From positions 913,501 through 977,500 of the forward strand of contig NZ_CP016616.1 of NCBI RefSeq assembly GCF_002741015.1: a stretch of 64,000 nucleotides of DNA, written 5' to 3'. Below the pieces are notes generated by a model, which worked only from the letters and a program-made list of their open reading frames with translations, did no database searches and had not been told where the DNA came from. Each line of letters starts with the position of its first letter. Position 1 is the first letter of the stretch. This stretch comes from Microvirga ossetica (GTDB taxonomy: Bacteria > Pseudomonadota > Alphaproteobacteria > Rhizobiales > Beijerinckiaceae). Both the position numbers and the translations under genes were made by a program. Positions 35,075-44,934 of the stretch are shown here, piece by piece.

Positions 35075-38026
35075 TCACGATGCCGTTGCACCAAAAATCG
35101 CGCTGACCTTGCGATACATCTCCCGGAGCTGCTCCAGCAGCACCTTCGCGCTCGGCAGCCCCGCCACCGTCGCCAAACGCTTGAGGATCACCGGCGGGAC
35201 CTTTTCGGCATCGAACTTGCCTTCGATGGTCAGGCGCTGCCATTGGAAGATGTCGTTGAAGAGACGGTGCGCGTCGACGAGCGTCCTTGCGTCATCTTGT
35301 GAGAGCAACCCGAAAGACTGAGCTTCCGCGAAGGTGGCTTCCGTCGAAAGGCCGGCAAGCTTCGGGTGCTTCTGCGCATGCGCGAGCACCAGTCCCTGCG
35401 CCAAAAAGTCGAGATCGGTGAGGCCGCCGCGGACGAGCTTCATGTCCCACGGATCGTCGTCACCCTTCTCCTGCGCGATCAGCTCGCGCATGGCGCGCAC
35501 GTCCTTGAACACGGCCCTCGGATCGCGTTTGGCGGTGAGAATGTCCTTCACGGAACGTGTGACGTCCGTCCCAAAAACTTCGTCGCCGGCGAGCACGCGG
35601 GCGCGGGTGAGCGCCATGTGCTCCCAGAGCTCGGCCTCGGTCTTCTGGTAATTGACGAAGCCCTTGAACTGCGACGCGACAGGCCCCTTGCCGCCCTGCG
35701 GGCGCAGGCGCAGGTCGACCTCGTAGAGCAGGCCGCGGCGCGTCGGCACCGTGAGCGCGGAGACGAGGCGCTGCGTCAGGCGTGTGTAATAGACCACCGC
35801 GTCGAGCTTCTTCGGTCCATTGCTCTCGCGGCGCTCTTCGTCGAAATCGTAGATAACCACGAGGTCGAGATCGGAGCCGGCCGTCAGCTCGCGGCTGCCA
35901 AGACGCCCGAGCCCGAGGATCGCGATCTTCGCACCGGGCACCGCGCCGTGCTCGGCCTCAAACGCGCGGCGCACTTCCTCGAACGACGTGCGGATGACGG
36001 CGCGCGCGATGGCGGCATAGGCCTCGCCCGTCTGCGTCGGCGAGAGAACGCCCGAGAGCAACCGCGCACCGGTGACGAAGCGCATCTGCCGCGCCGCATC
36101 GCGGACGCGGTCCAAAAAGTCCTCGAAGTCGCGCGGCGGGCCGATGAGCTGGCGCACTTGGGCTTCGATGGCCTCGTCGTCGGCGGTGGGCGTGCCGAAG
36201 GCGGGATCGATGAGCGCATCGAGCACATGCGGCGATTGCGCCACCGTGTCGGCAAGGCGCGGCGCGGTGCCGAGAAGATCGGCGAAGAGAAGTCGCAGGC
36301 GATCGTGCGATTGCAGGATGGTGAGGAGTTCGACCGCTGCCGGCATGCGGCCGAACGCACGGTCGAGCGCTGCGAGCGCGCCGTCGGGATCGGCGGTGCC
36401 GCCGAGCGCGGAAAGCAATGCGGGTGTGAGCTCGGTCAGCACCTCCCGTGCGCGCGCGCTCTGAATCGCGGGACGGCGGCCGAAATGCCAGCCACGCACG
36501 GTTTCCGCCACGCGCTCGGGCTCGCGGAAGCCGAGGCGCTGCAAGGTCGCGAGCGTATCGGGATCGTTGTCCGAACCTGTGAAGACGAGGCTGCCCACAT
36601 CGGTGGCGAGTTCCGGCCCCTCCTCGAAGAGAAGCGCGTAATGCCCTTGCACGATCTTCGCCTGATCGGTCAGGGCCTTCGAGAAGGCTTTCACGGTCGG
36701 ATAGCCGCAGAACTTGGCGAAGCGCTTCAGCTGCTCCTCGTCCGACGGCAGGCGCTGCGTCTGTTCATCGGCCACCATCTGCAGCCGGTGCTCGATGGTG
36801 CGCAGGAAACGGTAGGCCTCGGAGAGCTCGTCGCGGGCCCTCGCGGTGATCCAGCCTTCGTCGTGGAGCGCTTTCAGCATGTCGAGCGTGCGCCGGCCGC
36901 GCAAGCCCGGGCGACGTCCGCCGAAGACGAGCTGCTGCGTCTGCACGAAGAACTCGATCTCGCGGATGCCGCCGCGTCCGAGCTTGATGTCGTGGCCTGC
37001 CACCGCGATCTCGTCGTGCCCGCGCACCGCGTGGATCTGCCGCTTCATGGCATGCACGTCGGCAATGGAGGCGAAGTCGAAATACTTGCGCCAGATGAAA
37101 GGGCGCAGCTCGTTCAGAAAGGTCTCGCCGAGCGCAAGATCGCCTGCAACGGGCCTTGCCTTGATGAGCGCCGCACGCTCCCAGTTCTGGCCGACGGTCT
37201 CGTAATAGACATAAGCGGAGGCGAGCGACACGGCGGTCGGCGTCGATCCGGGATCGGGGCGCAGGCGGTAGTCGACGCGATGCACATAGCCGTCGGCGGT
37301 ACGCTCCTGCAGAAGCTTGGCGAGCTGCTGCGCGATGCGGGTATAGATCGTCGCCGCCTCGGAAGGATCGCGCAGCGCCTTCGTTTCCGGATCGAAGAAG
37401 ATCACGAGGTCTATGTCGCTCGAGTAGTTGAGCTCCCCTGCCCCGTGCTTACCGAGCGCGAGCACGGTGAAGCCCGAGCCCTCGCCGGGCGATTCCGGAT
37501 CCTGCAGATTGACGCGCCCGAGATCGGCCATCTCGGTGAGAACGAGGTTGACGCCACCGGCGACGGAGGCATCGGCGAAGTCGGAGAGAGCCTGCGTGAC
37601 CTGCTCCGTGCTCCAGAGGCCGCCGATATCGGCGGCTGCCACGAGCAGCGCATGAGCGTTGCGGTTCCGCCGGAACGCCCGCACCGCCTGGTCGCGCGTC
37701 ATCGCGCCGGAACGCAGCACGCGAAAGAGATCGGTCTGGTTCTTGACGATGGCGCGGTGCGTCTCCTCGGGCGCGGTGAACGCAAGCCTCGCGACACGGG
37801 CCGGGTCGTTGACGGCAAGCTGCCAGAGAAAGGGCGAATGATCGGCGATCCCAAGAAGAAGGTCGCGAAAGAGTCCTTCGTCGAGATGCTGCAGGAGGGA
37901 AGCCGCCTCCGGCTCGTCGCGCACGCGACCGATGAAATCCTTCAGCTGCGCCTTCGCGCGCTTCTGGTCGGCCACGAGCGGCGCCTTCGTCAGGCGGTTG
38001 AGGAGGGAGGTCTTCGAATCCGGCAC
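35075..38026 (-). CDS. glnE: Bifunctional glutamine synthetase adenylyltransferase/deadenylylase
   Basis: 983 residues from the GTG at 38026; the open frame reaches a TTG at 38086 that has no support. The protein has two nucleotidyltransferase domains with intact metal sites: LNYSSDIDLVIFFDPE (deadenylylase half) and GSDLDLVVIYDFDEE (adenylyltransferase half), and the signature GRGGIREIEFFVQ. GlnE adjusts glutamine synthetase activity to nitrogen status under PII control. It closes the backbone block that runs from ccmI. Confidence 0.95.
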   Translation of the reverse strand: MPDSKTSLLNRLTKAPLVADQKRAKAQLKDFIGRVRDEPEAASLLQHLDEGLFRDLLLGIADHSPFLWQLAVNDPARVARLAFTAPEETHRAIVKNQTDLFRVLRSGAMTRDQAVRAFRRNRNAHALLVAAADIGGLWSTEQVTQALSDFADASVAGGVNLVLTEMADLGRVNLQDPESPGEGSGFTVLALGKHGAGELNYSSDIDLVIFFDPETKALRDPSEAATIYTRIAQQLAKLLQERTADGYVHRVDYRLRPDPGSTPTAVSLASAYVYYETVGQNWERAALIKARPVAGDLALGETFLNELRPFIWRKYFDFASIADVHAMKRQIHAVRGHDEIAVAGHDIKLGRGGIREIEFFVQTQQLVFGGRRPGLRGRRTLDMLKALHDEGWITARARDELSEAYRFLRTIEHRLQMVADEQTQRLPSDEEQLKRFAKFCGYPTVKAFSKALTDQAKIVQGHYALLFEEGPELATDVGSLVFTGSDNDPDTLATLQRLGFREPERVAETVRGWHFGRRPAIQSARAREVLTELTPALLSALGGTADPDGALAALDRAFGRMPAAVELLTILQSHDRLRLLFADLLGTAPRLADTVAQSPHVLDALIDPAFGTPTADDEAIEAQVRQLIGPPRDFEDFLDRVRDAARQMRFVTGARLLSGVLSPTQTGEAYAAIARAVIRTSFEEVRRAFEAEHGAVPGAKIAILGLGRLGSRELTAGSDLDLVVIYDFDEERRESNGPKKLDAVVYYTRLTQRLVSALTVPTRRGLLYEVDLRLRPQGGKGPVASQFKGFVNYQKTEAELWEHMALTRARVLAGDEVFGTDVTRSVKDILTAKRDPRAVFKDVRAMRELIAQEKGDDDPWDMKLVRGGLTDLDFLAQGLVLAHAQKHPKLAGLSTEATFAEAQSFGLLSQDDARTLVDAHRLFNDIFQWQRLTIEGKFDAEKVPPVILKRLATVAGLPSAKVLLEQLREMYRKVSAIFGATAS

Positions 38027-38117
38027 GGGGCGTCTCTTCGTCTTCCTGCGAAGGCCCGAGTGTTCACGGTGCGGCGCCGGAGGCAACCGAAAAATGCCGT
38101 TATGCTTCCATGCAGCC

Positions 38118-39539
38118 TCAGGCGGCCGATTGCAGCGGCGGCTGCGGCAGTTCCATGGCCGTCAGAGGCAGGCAGAGAACGACGCGCAGTCCCGGCGCGT
38201 TGTCCTCCAGCCGCAGTGTTCCGCCGTGGAGCCGGGCCACGGCAGCCGCGAGGCTCAATCCTAAGCCGAAGCCGGGTCGGGAGCGCGCCGTTTCCAGGCG
38301 TACGAAGCGCTCCAGCACATGGCCCCGCTCGGATTCCGGAATGCCGGGGCCGCGATCGGCCACCGCAATCCTGACCTCGCCATCCTGACGATGGGCGGAT
38401 ACGCTGATCGTTTTCTCGGATATCCCCGGCGTCGCGCCGTATTTCAGGGCGTTGTCGAGAAGGTTCGCCACCGCCTGTCCCAGAAGCTCTCGGCTGCCAT
38501 GAATGGGCAGGCCGTCCTCTACGGAGATGTCCAGAGACACGCCGGCCTCCTCGGCGAGCGCCTCGTACAGCTCCGCCACGTCGCGCACGGCCTCGGCCGC
38601 GTCGAAATCGGCGAGCCCCTCGCGGGCGTTCCCGGCCTCCAGCCGCGCGATCATGAGCAGCGCGTTGAAGATGCGGATGAGATTGTCGCTTTCCTCGATG
38701 GTGGCCTCGAGCGCGGATTTGAGCTCGTCGGGCGTGCTCGCCGTGCGCAGGGCCGCGTCGGCCTTGTTGCGCAGGCGCGTCAGGGGCGTCTTGAGATCGT
38801 GGGCGATGTTGTCGGACACCTCCTGCATGCCGCGCATCAATTCGCCGATGCGGTCGAGCATGTCGTTGAGGTTCTGGGCGAGACGATCGAGCTCGTCGCC
38901 GGTTCCGGCCACCTTCAGCCGGCCGCCGAGATCGCCGGCCATGATGTGGCGCGTGATCTCTGTCATGTCGTCCACGCGCTTCAGCACGCGGCGCGTGATG
39001 AACCAGCCGCCGACGCAGCCGAGAACGCCGATGAAGAGCAGCGAATAGCCGAAAGCTCTGTAGATGACCTCCTGCAGCCGTCGGCGATCCTCGATATCGC
39101 GCCCGACGAGCAGCCTGAACCCGCCGGGAAGAAGATAGACGCGCACGATGGCCACGTCGGGCTTCGCCTCCGTTTCATCCGTGCGGTTGTAGAGCGTTTC
39201 GAACTGACCGGTCCGGCCGATCACGCCCGGCGGCAACGCGCCGATATTGCCCGCAACCCGCTCCCCCGCTTCGGTGGTGACGAGATAGAGCATGGCGCCT
39301 GGCGCGCGCGAGCGCCGCTCGACGATGTTCACGAGGCGCCGCAATCCTCCGAACCTGTACTGCTCGGACAGGCTGTTGATCTCGGTCTCGATGGTGGACA
39401 CGAACTGATCGGTCAGAAGGCGCTGGGCGTTCCAGGCCACGTAGCCTAAGCCCACGAAGGCGAAGATGGTGAAGATCAGCAGATAGGCGAAGGACAGCTT
39501 GAAGGCTGTCGTCCGGAAGAGCTTGCCGAGCGCGGTCAC
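38118..39539 (-). CDS. HAMP-domain sensor histidine kinase
   Basis: 473 residues: a membrane segment at about 13-33, a periplasmic loop of about 130 residues, a second segment near 165-185, HAMP, then the H-box NIAHDLKTPLTRLRNKADA and an ATPase domain (LLDNALKYG, VADRGPGIPE, RPGFGLGLSLAAAV). It is the partner of the OmpR-type regulator 170 bases upstream. Lying next to degP, it may sense envelope stress, which is inference from context. Confidence 0.9.
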   Translation of the reverse strand: MTALGKLFRTTAFKLSFAYLLIFTIFAFVGLGYVAWNAQRLLTDQFVSTIETEINSLSEQYRFGGLRRLVNIVERRSRAPGAMLYLVTTEAGERVAGNIGALPPGVIGRTGQFETLYNRTDETEAKPDVAIVRVYLLPGGFRLLVGRDIEDRRRLQEVIYRAFGYSLLFIGVLGCVGGWFITRRVLKRVDDMTEITRHIMAGDLGGRLKVAGTGDELDRLAQNLNDMLDRIGELMRGMQEVSDNIAHDLKTPLTRLRNKADAALRTASTPDELKSALEATIEESDNLIRIFNALLMIARLEAGNAREGLADFDAAEAVRDVAELYEALAEEAGVSLDISVEDGLPIHGSRELLGQAVANLLDNALKYGATPGISEKTISVSAHRQDGEVRIAVADRGPGIPESERGHVLERFVRLETARSRPGFGLGLSLAAAVARLHGGTLRLEDNAPGLRVVLCLPLTAMELPQPPLQSAA

Positions 39540-39552
39540 GATCCGCTTCCGT

Positions 39553-39676
39553 CACCTCTCCCCAGTAGGGAGAGTTCGAGCGCAGCGAGGGTGAGGGGGA
39601 GAGCGCTCTCCGGAAAGACCTGTAACCCCTCACCCGCCGCGCTGGCGCGCGTCGACCTCTCCCTCAAGGAGAGGTT
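39553..39676. repeat. Family-C intergenic palindrome
   Basis: Arms CACCTCTCC and GGAGAGGT enclose GCAGCGAGGGTGAGGG, GAGCGCTCTCCGG and TAACCCCTCACCC. A close copy is at 60737-60912 in the GTA cluster. It separates the regulator from its kinase. Confidence 0.8.
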
Positions 39677-39705
39677 TGGGCCACGGCGGGGGAGCACCGG
39701 CAGTT

Positions 39706-40404
39706 TCACTCCTCGTCCCCTTCCGCCCCGACGCGCACCATGTAGCCCGCGCCGCGGATGGTGTGGATGAGCGGCTTGTCGAAGCCCTTGTCGATCTTGG
39801 CGCGCAGGCGCGAGACGTGAACGTCGATCACGTTGGTCTGGGGATCGAAATGGTAGTCCCACACATGCTCGAGCAGCATGGTGCGGGTGACGACCTGGTT
39901 GGCGTTCTTCATCAGGTATTCGAGCAGGCGGAACTCACGCGGCTGCAGCACGATCTCGTGGCCGGAGCGGGTGACCCGGTGGGACAGGCGGTCGAGCTCG
40001 AGATCGGCGATGCGGTAGAGCGTAGGCTCGGTGTTCGGCGTGGAGGCACGGCGGCGCGAGAGAACTTCCACGCGGGCCAGAAGCTCGGAGAAGGCATAGG
40101 GCTTGGGGAGATAATCGTCGCCGCCGGCGCGCAGGCCCTTCACCCGGTCGTCGACCTGGCCGAGGGCGGAGAGGATGAGAACCGGCGTCTCGACCTTCTG
40201 CTCGCGCAGGGAACGGATCAGGGACAGGCCATCGAGCTTGGGCAGCATGCGGTCGACCACGAGCACGTCGTAGTCGCTTGCCTCGGCCATGGCATAGCCG
40301 TCGAGGCCATCGGCGGCATGGTCCGCCACGTGGCCCGCTTCGCGAAACGCCTTGACGAGATAGGAGGCCGCCTCCCGGTCGTCCTCGATGATGAGAATCC
40401 GCAT
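39706..40404 (-). CDS. OmpR-family response regulator
   Basis: 232 residues from the ATG at 40404, where the receiver begins (RILIIEDDREAASYLVKAF). The phospho-acceptor Asp lies in DVLVVDRMLPKLDG, the conserved Lys in DDYLPKPYAFSELLARV. The winged-helix output domain contains LQPREFRLLEYLMKNANQVV and VIDVHVSRLRAKIDKGF. It is followed by the kinase at 38118-39539 after a repeat. Downstream of degP but behind a terminator. Confidence 0.93.
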   Translation of the reverse strand: MRILIIEDDREAASYLVKAFREAGHVADHAADGLDGYAMAEASDYDVLVVDRMLPKLDGLSLIRSLREQKVETPVLILSALGQVDDRVKGLRAGGDDYLPKPYAFSELLARVEVLSRRRASTPNTEPTLYRIADLELDRLSHRVTRSGHEIVLQPREFRLLEYLMKNANQVVTRTMLLEHVWDYHFDPQTNVIDVHVSRLRAKIDKGFDKPLIHTIRGAGYMVRVGAEGDEE

Positions 40405-40419
40405 GAGCCCGCACGCAAG

Positions 40420-40469
40420 AAAAAAGCCCGCCGGCAGTCCGGCCCTGGAGGGGAGAGGCCGGACTGCCG
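40420..40469 (-). terminator. Intrinsic terminator of degP
   Basis: On the minus strand a 13-bp stem CGGCAGTCCGGCC / GGCCGGACTGCCG with a 12-base loop is followed by GCGGGC and a run of T. It stands about 80 bases after the degP stop and directly before the regulator gene. Confidence 0.85.
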
Positions 40470-40552
40470 TGGGCAGAAGACACCAGGACTTGGGGGCAAT
40501 CAACTGGAAAGCCTGGTGTCGATGCAGTTATCGGGTCGGATTAGACGCCCGA

Positions 40553-41764
40553 CTAGACGCCCTTGGGCTGGCTCCCGACCTCGAGGGTCACGGTCCGCTC
40601 CTTGCCTTCGCGCCACAGGGTGAGCGAGAGGGACTTGCCCGGAGCGACGGTGGCCACCTTGCGGGAAAGGTCCTTGGCCTCGTTGATCGTCTGCCCGTCG
40701 ACGGCGATGATCGTGTCGCCGGTGCGGATTCCGGCCTTCGCGGCGGGGCTGTCCTTGATGGCCTCGGCGACGAGGGCGCCCTTGGGCTCCTTCAGGCCGA
40801 TGGCCTCGGCGATCTCCTTGGTCACCGGCTGCATCTGCACGCCGATGAAGCCGCGGGTCACGGATCCCTTGTCCTTCAGGGAAGCGACCACGCTCTCGAC
40901 CGTGCTCGAGGGGATGGCAAACGCAATACCCACATTGCCGCCCGACGGCGAGAAGATCGCGGTGTTCACGCCCACGACCTCACCGGCGAGGTTGAAGGTC
41001 GGGCCGCCCGAATTGCCCTTGTTCACCGAGGCGTCGATCTGGATGAAGTCGTCGTAGGGGCCGGCGCCGATGTCGCGGTGCTGGGCCGAGACGATGCCGG
41101 CCGTCACGGTGCCGCCGAGACCGAACGGGTTGCCGATGGCAACAACCCAGTCGCCGATCCGGGCCTTCTGGCCGGCGAGGCGGACGTAAGGAAAGTCCTT
41201 GCCCTCGACCTTCAGCAGCGCGAGATCGGTCTTCTCGTCGGTTCCGATGACCTTGGCGTCGAGCGTCTTGCCGTCATCCATGGTGATCTGCACCTCGGAA
41301 CCGTTGTCGACCACGTGGTTGTTGGTCACCACATAGCCGTCGGCCGAAATGAAGAAGCCGGAGCCGAGGGATTGGCCGAACTGGCGCGGACGCTCCTGGC
41401 GCGGGCCGCGGTCGCCACGGCCGGGCATCTGGTCGCGGAACTGGCGGAAGAAGCGCTCCATCGGATGGCCCGGGGGCAGATCGGGCATCGAGAACTGCTG
41501 GCCGTCGCCGTCATCGTCCCGATCGGCAACGTTCTGCACCTTGACCTTCACGGCGACGACCGCGGGCTTCACCTGGTCGATCACATCGGCGAAGGAGGGA
41601 ACGTTCTGCACCGGCTGCGACATGGAGCGCAGCTCGGCATGGGCCGGGCTGGGGGCAACCAGACCGCTCTCGACGGCGCCGCCCGCGATGAGGGCGGCAA
41701 CGGCCGCTGCGCCGAGCCATTTGGCGGTGCGCTTGCGGGGGGAAGTGGAAACCTTGTCCAACAT
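40553..41764 (-). CDS. degP: Periplasmic serine protease Do/HtrA type with a single PDZ domain
   Basis: 403 residues. Signal peptide at 12-43 (cut after PAHA). The protease triad is His150 (VVTNNHVV), Asp180 (KTDLALLKV) and Ser252 (NKGNSGGP). One PDZ domain lies at about 305-395; the classic second PDZ is absent, as in DegS or shortened DegP forms. It degrades or refolds damaged envelope proteins. The long Gln/Asp/Arg-rich linker at 80-130 sits in the LA loop region. It is followed by a terminator and a two-component pair. Confidence 0.92.
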   Translation of the reverse strand: MLDKVSTSPRKRTAKWLGAAAVAALIAGGAVESGLVAPSPAHAELRSMSQPVQNVPSFADVIDQVKPAVVAVKVKVQNVADRDDDGDGQQFSMPDLPPGHPMERFFRQFRDQMPGRGDRGPRQERPRQFGQSLGSGFFISADGYVVTNNHVVDNGSEVQITMDDGKTLDAKVIGTDEKTDLALLKVEGKDFPYVRLAGQKARIGDWVVAIGNPFGLGGTVTAGIVSAQHRDIGAGPYDDFIQIDASVNKGNSGGPTFNLAGEVVGVNTAIFSPSGGNVGIAFAIPSSTVESVVASLKDKGSVTRGFIGVQMQPVTKEIAEAIGLKEPKGALVAEAIKDSPAAKAGIRTGDTIIAVDGQTINEAKDLSRKVATVAPGKSLSLTLWREGKERTVTLEVGSQPKGV

Positions 41765-41893
41765 GTCTTGTCTCTCCTGAAGAACCTTTGGAAGAACCGT
41801 TCCCGGTTCGTCATGGGAGCAAGATGGGGTGTGGCGCCTTACGGCACGCTCACCCGAAGATGAATTGTTGGTAAGGTTTCGAAAGAGGTGGCC

Positions 41894-42292
41894 TCATCCC
41901 CTCCTGCGCGAGGAGATCCGGGTCTTCTTGCCCTTGAGGGTCTTCGCCTTGACGGTCCTGAGCGACGAAACCTTCGTTTTTCTCCGCTCCTTGCTTGGCG
42001 AGACTGCCGCCTGTGCCGGCGCGGCATCCATCGCATCGTCAAGCACCCTCTTCGGCGGCAGCGGCTGACCGTTATGCGCCACGACGGAACGCTCGAGACA
42101 TTGGCTCACATAGGCCGCCCGACGTTCGACGATGCGCCGGTAATCGTCGACCTCGATCTTTCCTTTCGAGACGATGCGGCTCCTCGCCTCGATGCGACAG
42201 GCCTCGCGCTTCGCGACGAGAGTCTCGCTCGATTGCGCGGCGACAGGGAGGGTCAGGAGAATCAGGCAAAATCCATAGGCCGCAGGTTTCAC
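41894..42292 (-). CDS. Secreted protein with a basic C-terminal tail
   Basis: 132 residues with signal peptide (AAYGFCLILLTLPVAAQ). The mature part begins with a helical region with two Cys (REACRIEARSRIV, AAYVSQCLERSV), then Pro/Ala, then a tail of Lys/Arg (KAKTLKGKKTRISSRRR) that could bind DNA, polysaccharide or membrane. No family recognised. It stands between ccmH and degP on the same strand. Confidence 0.65.
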   Translation of the reverse strand: MKPAAYGFCLILLTLPVAAQSSETLVAKREACRIEARSRIVSKGKIEVDDYRRIVERRAAYVSQCLERSVVAHNGQPLPPKRVLDDAMDAAPAQAAVSPSKERRKTKVSSLRTVKAKTLKGKKTRISSRRRG

Positions 42293-42459
42293 GACCGTGC
42301 CTTTCGCGCGGGGAATTCGGGAGATGCAGAAGGCCCGATATCAGCCCATTTTAAGCTTGGCACCACAACAAAATGGTATGATCCCCACAAAGAAAATGTG
42401 ACGGTTAATCGCGAGGAATTTTAACCTGCGACCGCCGTTTTTTCCTGAAGATTCTGGGC

Positions 42460-42918
42460 TCAAACCTGATCGCGCTTGAGCAGCTCTTCGAGCTTTCTCT
42501 CCTCGTCCGCATCGAGCGCCGCGGTGGCGCTTTGCGGACGGCGGCGCAGGGCGGCATAGGCGCCGATGCCGCCGAGGATCAGGACGAGGGCGGGCGTCAG
42601 CCAGAGCAGCAGGGTATGCGTGCCGAAGGCGGGCTTGAGCAGCACGAACTCGCCGTAGCGCTGGACCAGGAAATCGTGCACCTGCTCGTCCGTATCGCCG
42701 GCCACCAGACGCTCGCGCACCAGGAGCCGCAGGTCCTTGGCGAGCTGCGCATCGGAATCGTCGATGGACTGGTTCTGGCACACAAGGCAGCGCAGGCCCG
42801 CAGAGATCTCGCGGGCGCGCTTTTCGAGCGCGGAATCCTTCAGCACCTCGTCCAGCTGAACGGCGAAGGCAGCGCTGCCGAAGACCAGCGCCGCGATGAG
42901 CGCGAGCACGAAGCGCAT
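42460..42918 (-). CDS. ccmH: Cytochrome c maturation protein CcmH (CycL)
   Basis: 152 residues: signal peptide, the thiol motif LRCLVCQNQSIDDSDAQLAKDLR and the conserved VRYGEFVLLKP-like stretch (VQRYGEFVLLKPAF), then a C-terminal membrane anchor. It reduces apocytochrome c before heme attachment, working with CcmF. It starts four bases after the ccmF stop. It lacks the TPR half found in E. coli CcmH; that part is the separate ccmI here. Confidence 0.95.
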   Translation of the reverse strand: MRFVLALIAALVFGSAAFAVQLDEVLKDSALEKRAREISAGLRCLVCQNQSIDDSDAQLAKDLRLLVRERLVAGDTDEQVHDFLVQRYGEFVLLKPAFGTHTLLLWLTPALVLILGGIGAYAALRRRPQSATAALDADEERKLEELLKRDQV

Positions 42919-42922
42919 CGCC

Positions 42923-44905
42923 CTACTCCGCCGGAACCGCGTTTGGCGGCGCGGCCTTCGCGCGCGCCGGAGTACCGATGCGCAGGCGCCGGTCCATCAG
43001 GGACAGCGTGCCGCCCGCCGCCATGACGAGGGAGCCGATCCAGATCAGCAGAACCAGCGGCTTGTGGTAGAGCCGCATGCCGATGGATCCATCCGCCTGC
43101 ACCTCGCCGATGCTGGCATAGACCTGTCCGAGCCCGGTGGTCAGGATCCCCGCCTCCGTCGTCGGCATGCCGCGGGTCACGTAGAGCCGCTTGATCGTCT
43201 CGATGGTGCCGAGCTCGCGGCCGGAGCCGAAGACCGTCAGGATGGCCACATCGTCGCGGTAATTGGCCTCGACGCGCGGGATGACCCGCTCGAGCCGGAC
43301 CTCATAATCGCCGGCCTTGAGGCGCTCGCCGGGCCTCACGCTGCCGATGGTCTCCACGCCCCAGGCGGTGGCGGCGATTCCGATGACCGTGAGGCCGACG
43401 CCCGCATGGGCGATCGTCGTGCCCCAGGCCGAGCGCGGCAGGCCTCGCGCTTTACGCCACGCGACCGACAGGGGCGTGCCTCTGGACCAGGAGCGCGTGA
43501 CGATCTCGTTGAGTGAGCCAAGGACGATATAGATCCCGAGACCGATGCCGAGCGGCGCCGCCACGGGCCCGCCATGCTGGAACGCGAGCATGGCAAGGGT
43601 TGCCAGCAGCGCGACCCCGAACACGGCGTAGAGGCGTTGCGCAGTGCCGAGGAAGTTGCCGCGCTTCCAGGCGAGCGTCTGCCCGAGCGGCAGCAGCAGC
43701 AGCAGCGGAACGATCAGCGGCAGGAAGGTGAAGTTGAAGAAGGGCGCGCCGACGGAGATCTTTTCGCCGGTCAGAACCTCGAGGGCCAGCGGATAGAGCG
43801 TGCCGATGAACACCGTCGCGCAGGCGGTGGCGAGAAAGAGGTTGTTGAGGACGAGCGCGCCCTCGCGGGAGACCGGCGCGAACAGGCCGCCCTGCTTGAG
43901 CATCGGCGCGCGCCAGGCGAAGAGCGCGAGCGAGCCGCCGATGAAGAGGATGAGGATGCCGAGGATGAAGGTGCCGCGTTCGGGGTCGACCGCGAAGGAA
44001 TGCACCGAGGTGAGCACACCGGAACGGACGAGGAAGGTGCCGAGCAGCGAGAGCGAGAAGGTCAGAATGGCGAGAAGGATCGTCCAGACCTTCAACGCAT
44101 CGCGTTTCTCCATCACCACCGTCGAGTGCACGAGCGCGGTGCCGGCGAGCCACGGCATGAGCGAGGCGTTCTCCACCGGATCCCAGAACCACCAGCCGCC
44201 CCAGCCGAGCTCGTAATAGGCCCAGTAGGAGCCCATGGCGATGCCCAGCGTCAGGAAGGCCCAGGCGCCGAGGGTCCAGGGCCGCACGATCCGCGCCCAG
44301 ACCGCGTCGATGCGTCCGTCGATGAGCGCCGCGCAGGCGAAGGCGAAGGAGATCGAGAAACCGACATAGCCGATGTAGAGAAGCGGCGGATGGATCGCGA
44401 GGCCGGGATCCTGCAGCAGCGGATTGAGGTCCTGCCCGTCCATCGGCGCCGGAACGACCCGTGTGAAGGGGTTCGAGGTCGTGAGGATGAAGAGCAGGAA
44501 GGCGATGGTGATGGCGGCCTGAACCGCGAGCGTGTTCGCCTGGAGCCGCATGGGAACGCTGTTGCGGGAAAGCGCCACCACGCCGCCGAACAAGGCGAGG
44601 ATCAGCACCCAGAGCAGCATGGAACCCTCGTGGTTCCCCCAGACGCCGGAGATCTTGTAGATCAGCGGTTTCGCTGAATGCGAGTTCTGGACGACGTTGA
44701 GAACCGAGAAGTCGGAATTCAGATAGGCTGAGGTCAGCGCCAGGAACGAGAAGGCGATGCAGGCGAGCACGGCGAGCGCGCTTGCAGGCGCCACGGCCAT
44801 CAGCACGGGATCGTTGGCGCGCGCGCCCCAGAGCGGCACGACGAACTGGATCAGCGACAACCCCAGCGCCAGCGCGAGTGCGAAATGTCCGGCCTCGACC
44901 AACAC
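42923..44905 (-). CDS. ccmF: Cytochrome c heme lyase subunit CcmF (CycK)
   Basis: 660 residues, polytopic membrane protein. The WWD heme-binding motif is clear as GWGGWWFWDPVENASLMPWL, with GVWGNHEGSMLLWV earlier. It attaches heme received from CcmE to apocytochromes together with CcmH and CcmI. It lies 29 bases after ccmE in the ccmIEFH operon. Confidence 0.96.
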   Translation of the reverse strand: MLVEAGHFALALALGLSLIQFVVPLWGARANDPVLMAVAPASALAVLACIAFSFLALTSAYLNSDFSVLNVVQNSHSAKPLIYKISGVWGNHEGSMLLWVLILALFGGVVALSRNSVPMRLQANTLAVQAAITIAFLLFILTTSNPFTRVVPAPMDGQDLNPLLQDPGLAIHPPLLYIGYVGFSISFAFACAALIDGRIDAVWARIVRPWTLGAWAFLTLGIAMGSYWAYYELGWGGWWFWDPVENASLMPWLAGTALVHSTVVMEKRDALKVWTILLAILTFSLSLLGTFLVRSGVLTSVHSFAVDPERGTFILGILILFIGGSLALFAWRAPMLKQGGLFAPVSREGALVLNNLFLATACATVFIGTLYPLALEVLTGEKISVGAPFFNFTFLPLIVPLLLLLPLGQTLAWKRGNFLGTAQRLYAVFGVALLATLAMLAFQHGGPVAAPLGIGLGIYIVLGSLNEIVTRSWSRGTPLSVAWRKARGLPRSAWGTTIAHAGVGLTVIGIAATAWGVETIGSVRPGERLKAGDYEVRLERVIPRVEANYRDDVAILTVFGSGRELGTIETIKRLYVTRGMPTTEAGILTTGLGQVYASIGEVQADGSIGMRLYHKPLVLLIWIGSLVMAAGGTLSLMDRRLRIGTPARAKAAPPNAVPAE

Positions 44906-44934
44906 GAGGTCTCTCCCTTGCTACCTGCGTCTCG

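Noticed and set aside
35366..38374. Open antisense frame of about 1000 codons across glnE
   Set aside because: glnE is fully supported on the other strand; the antisense product has no recognisable domain.
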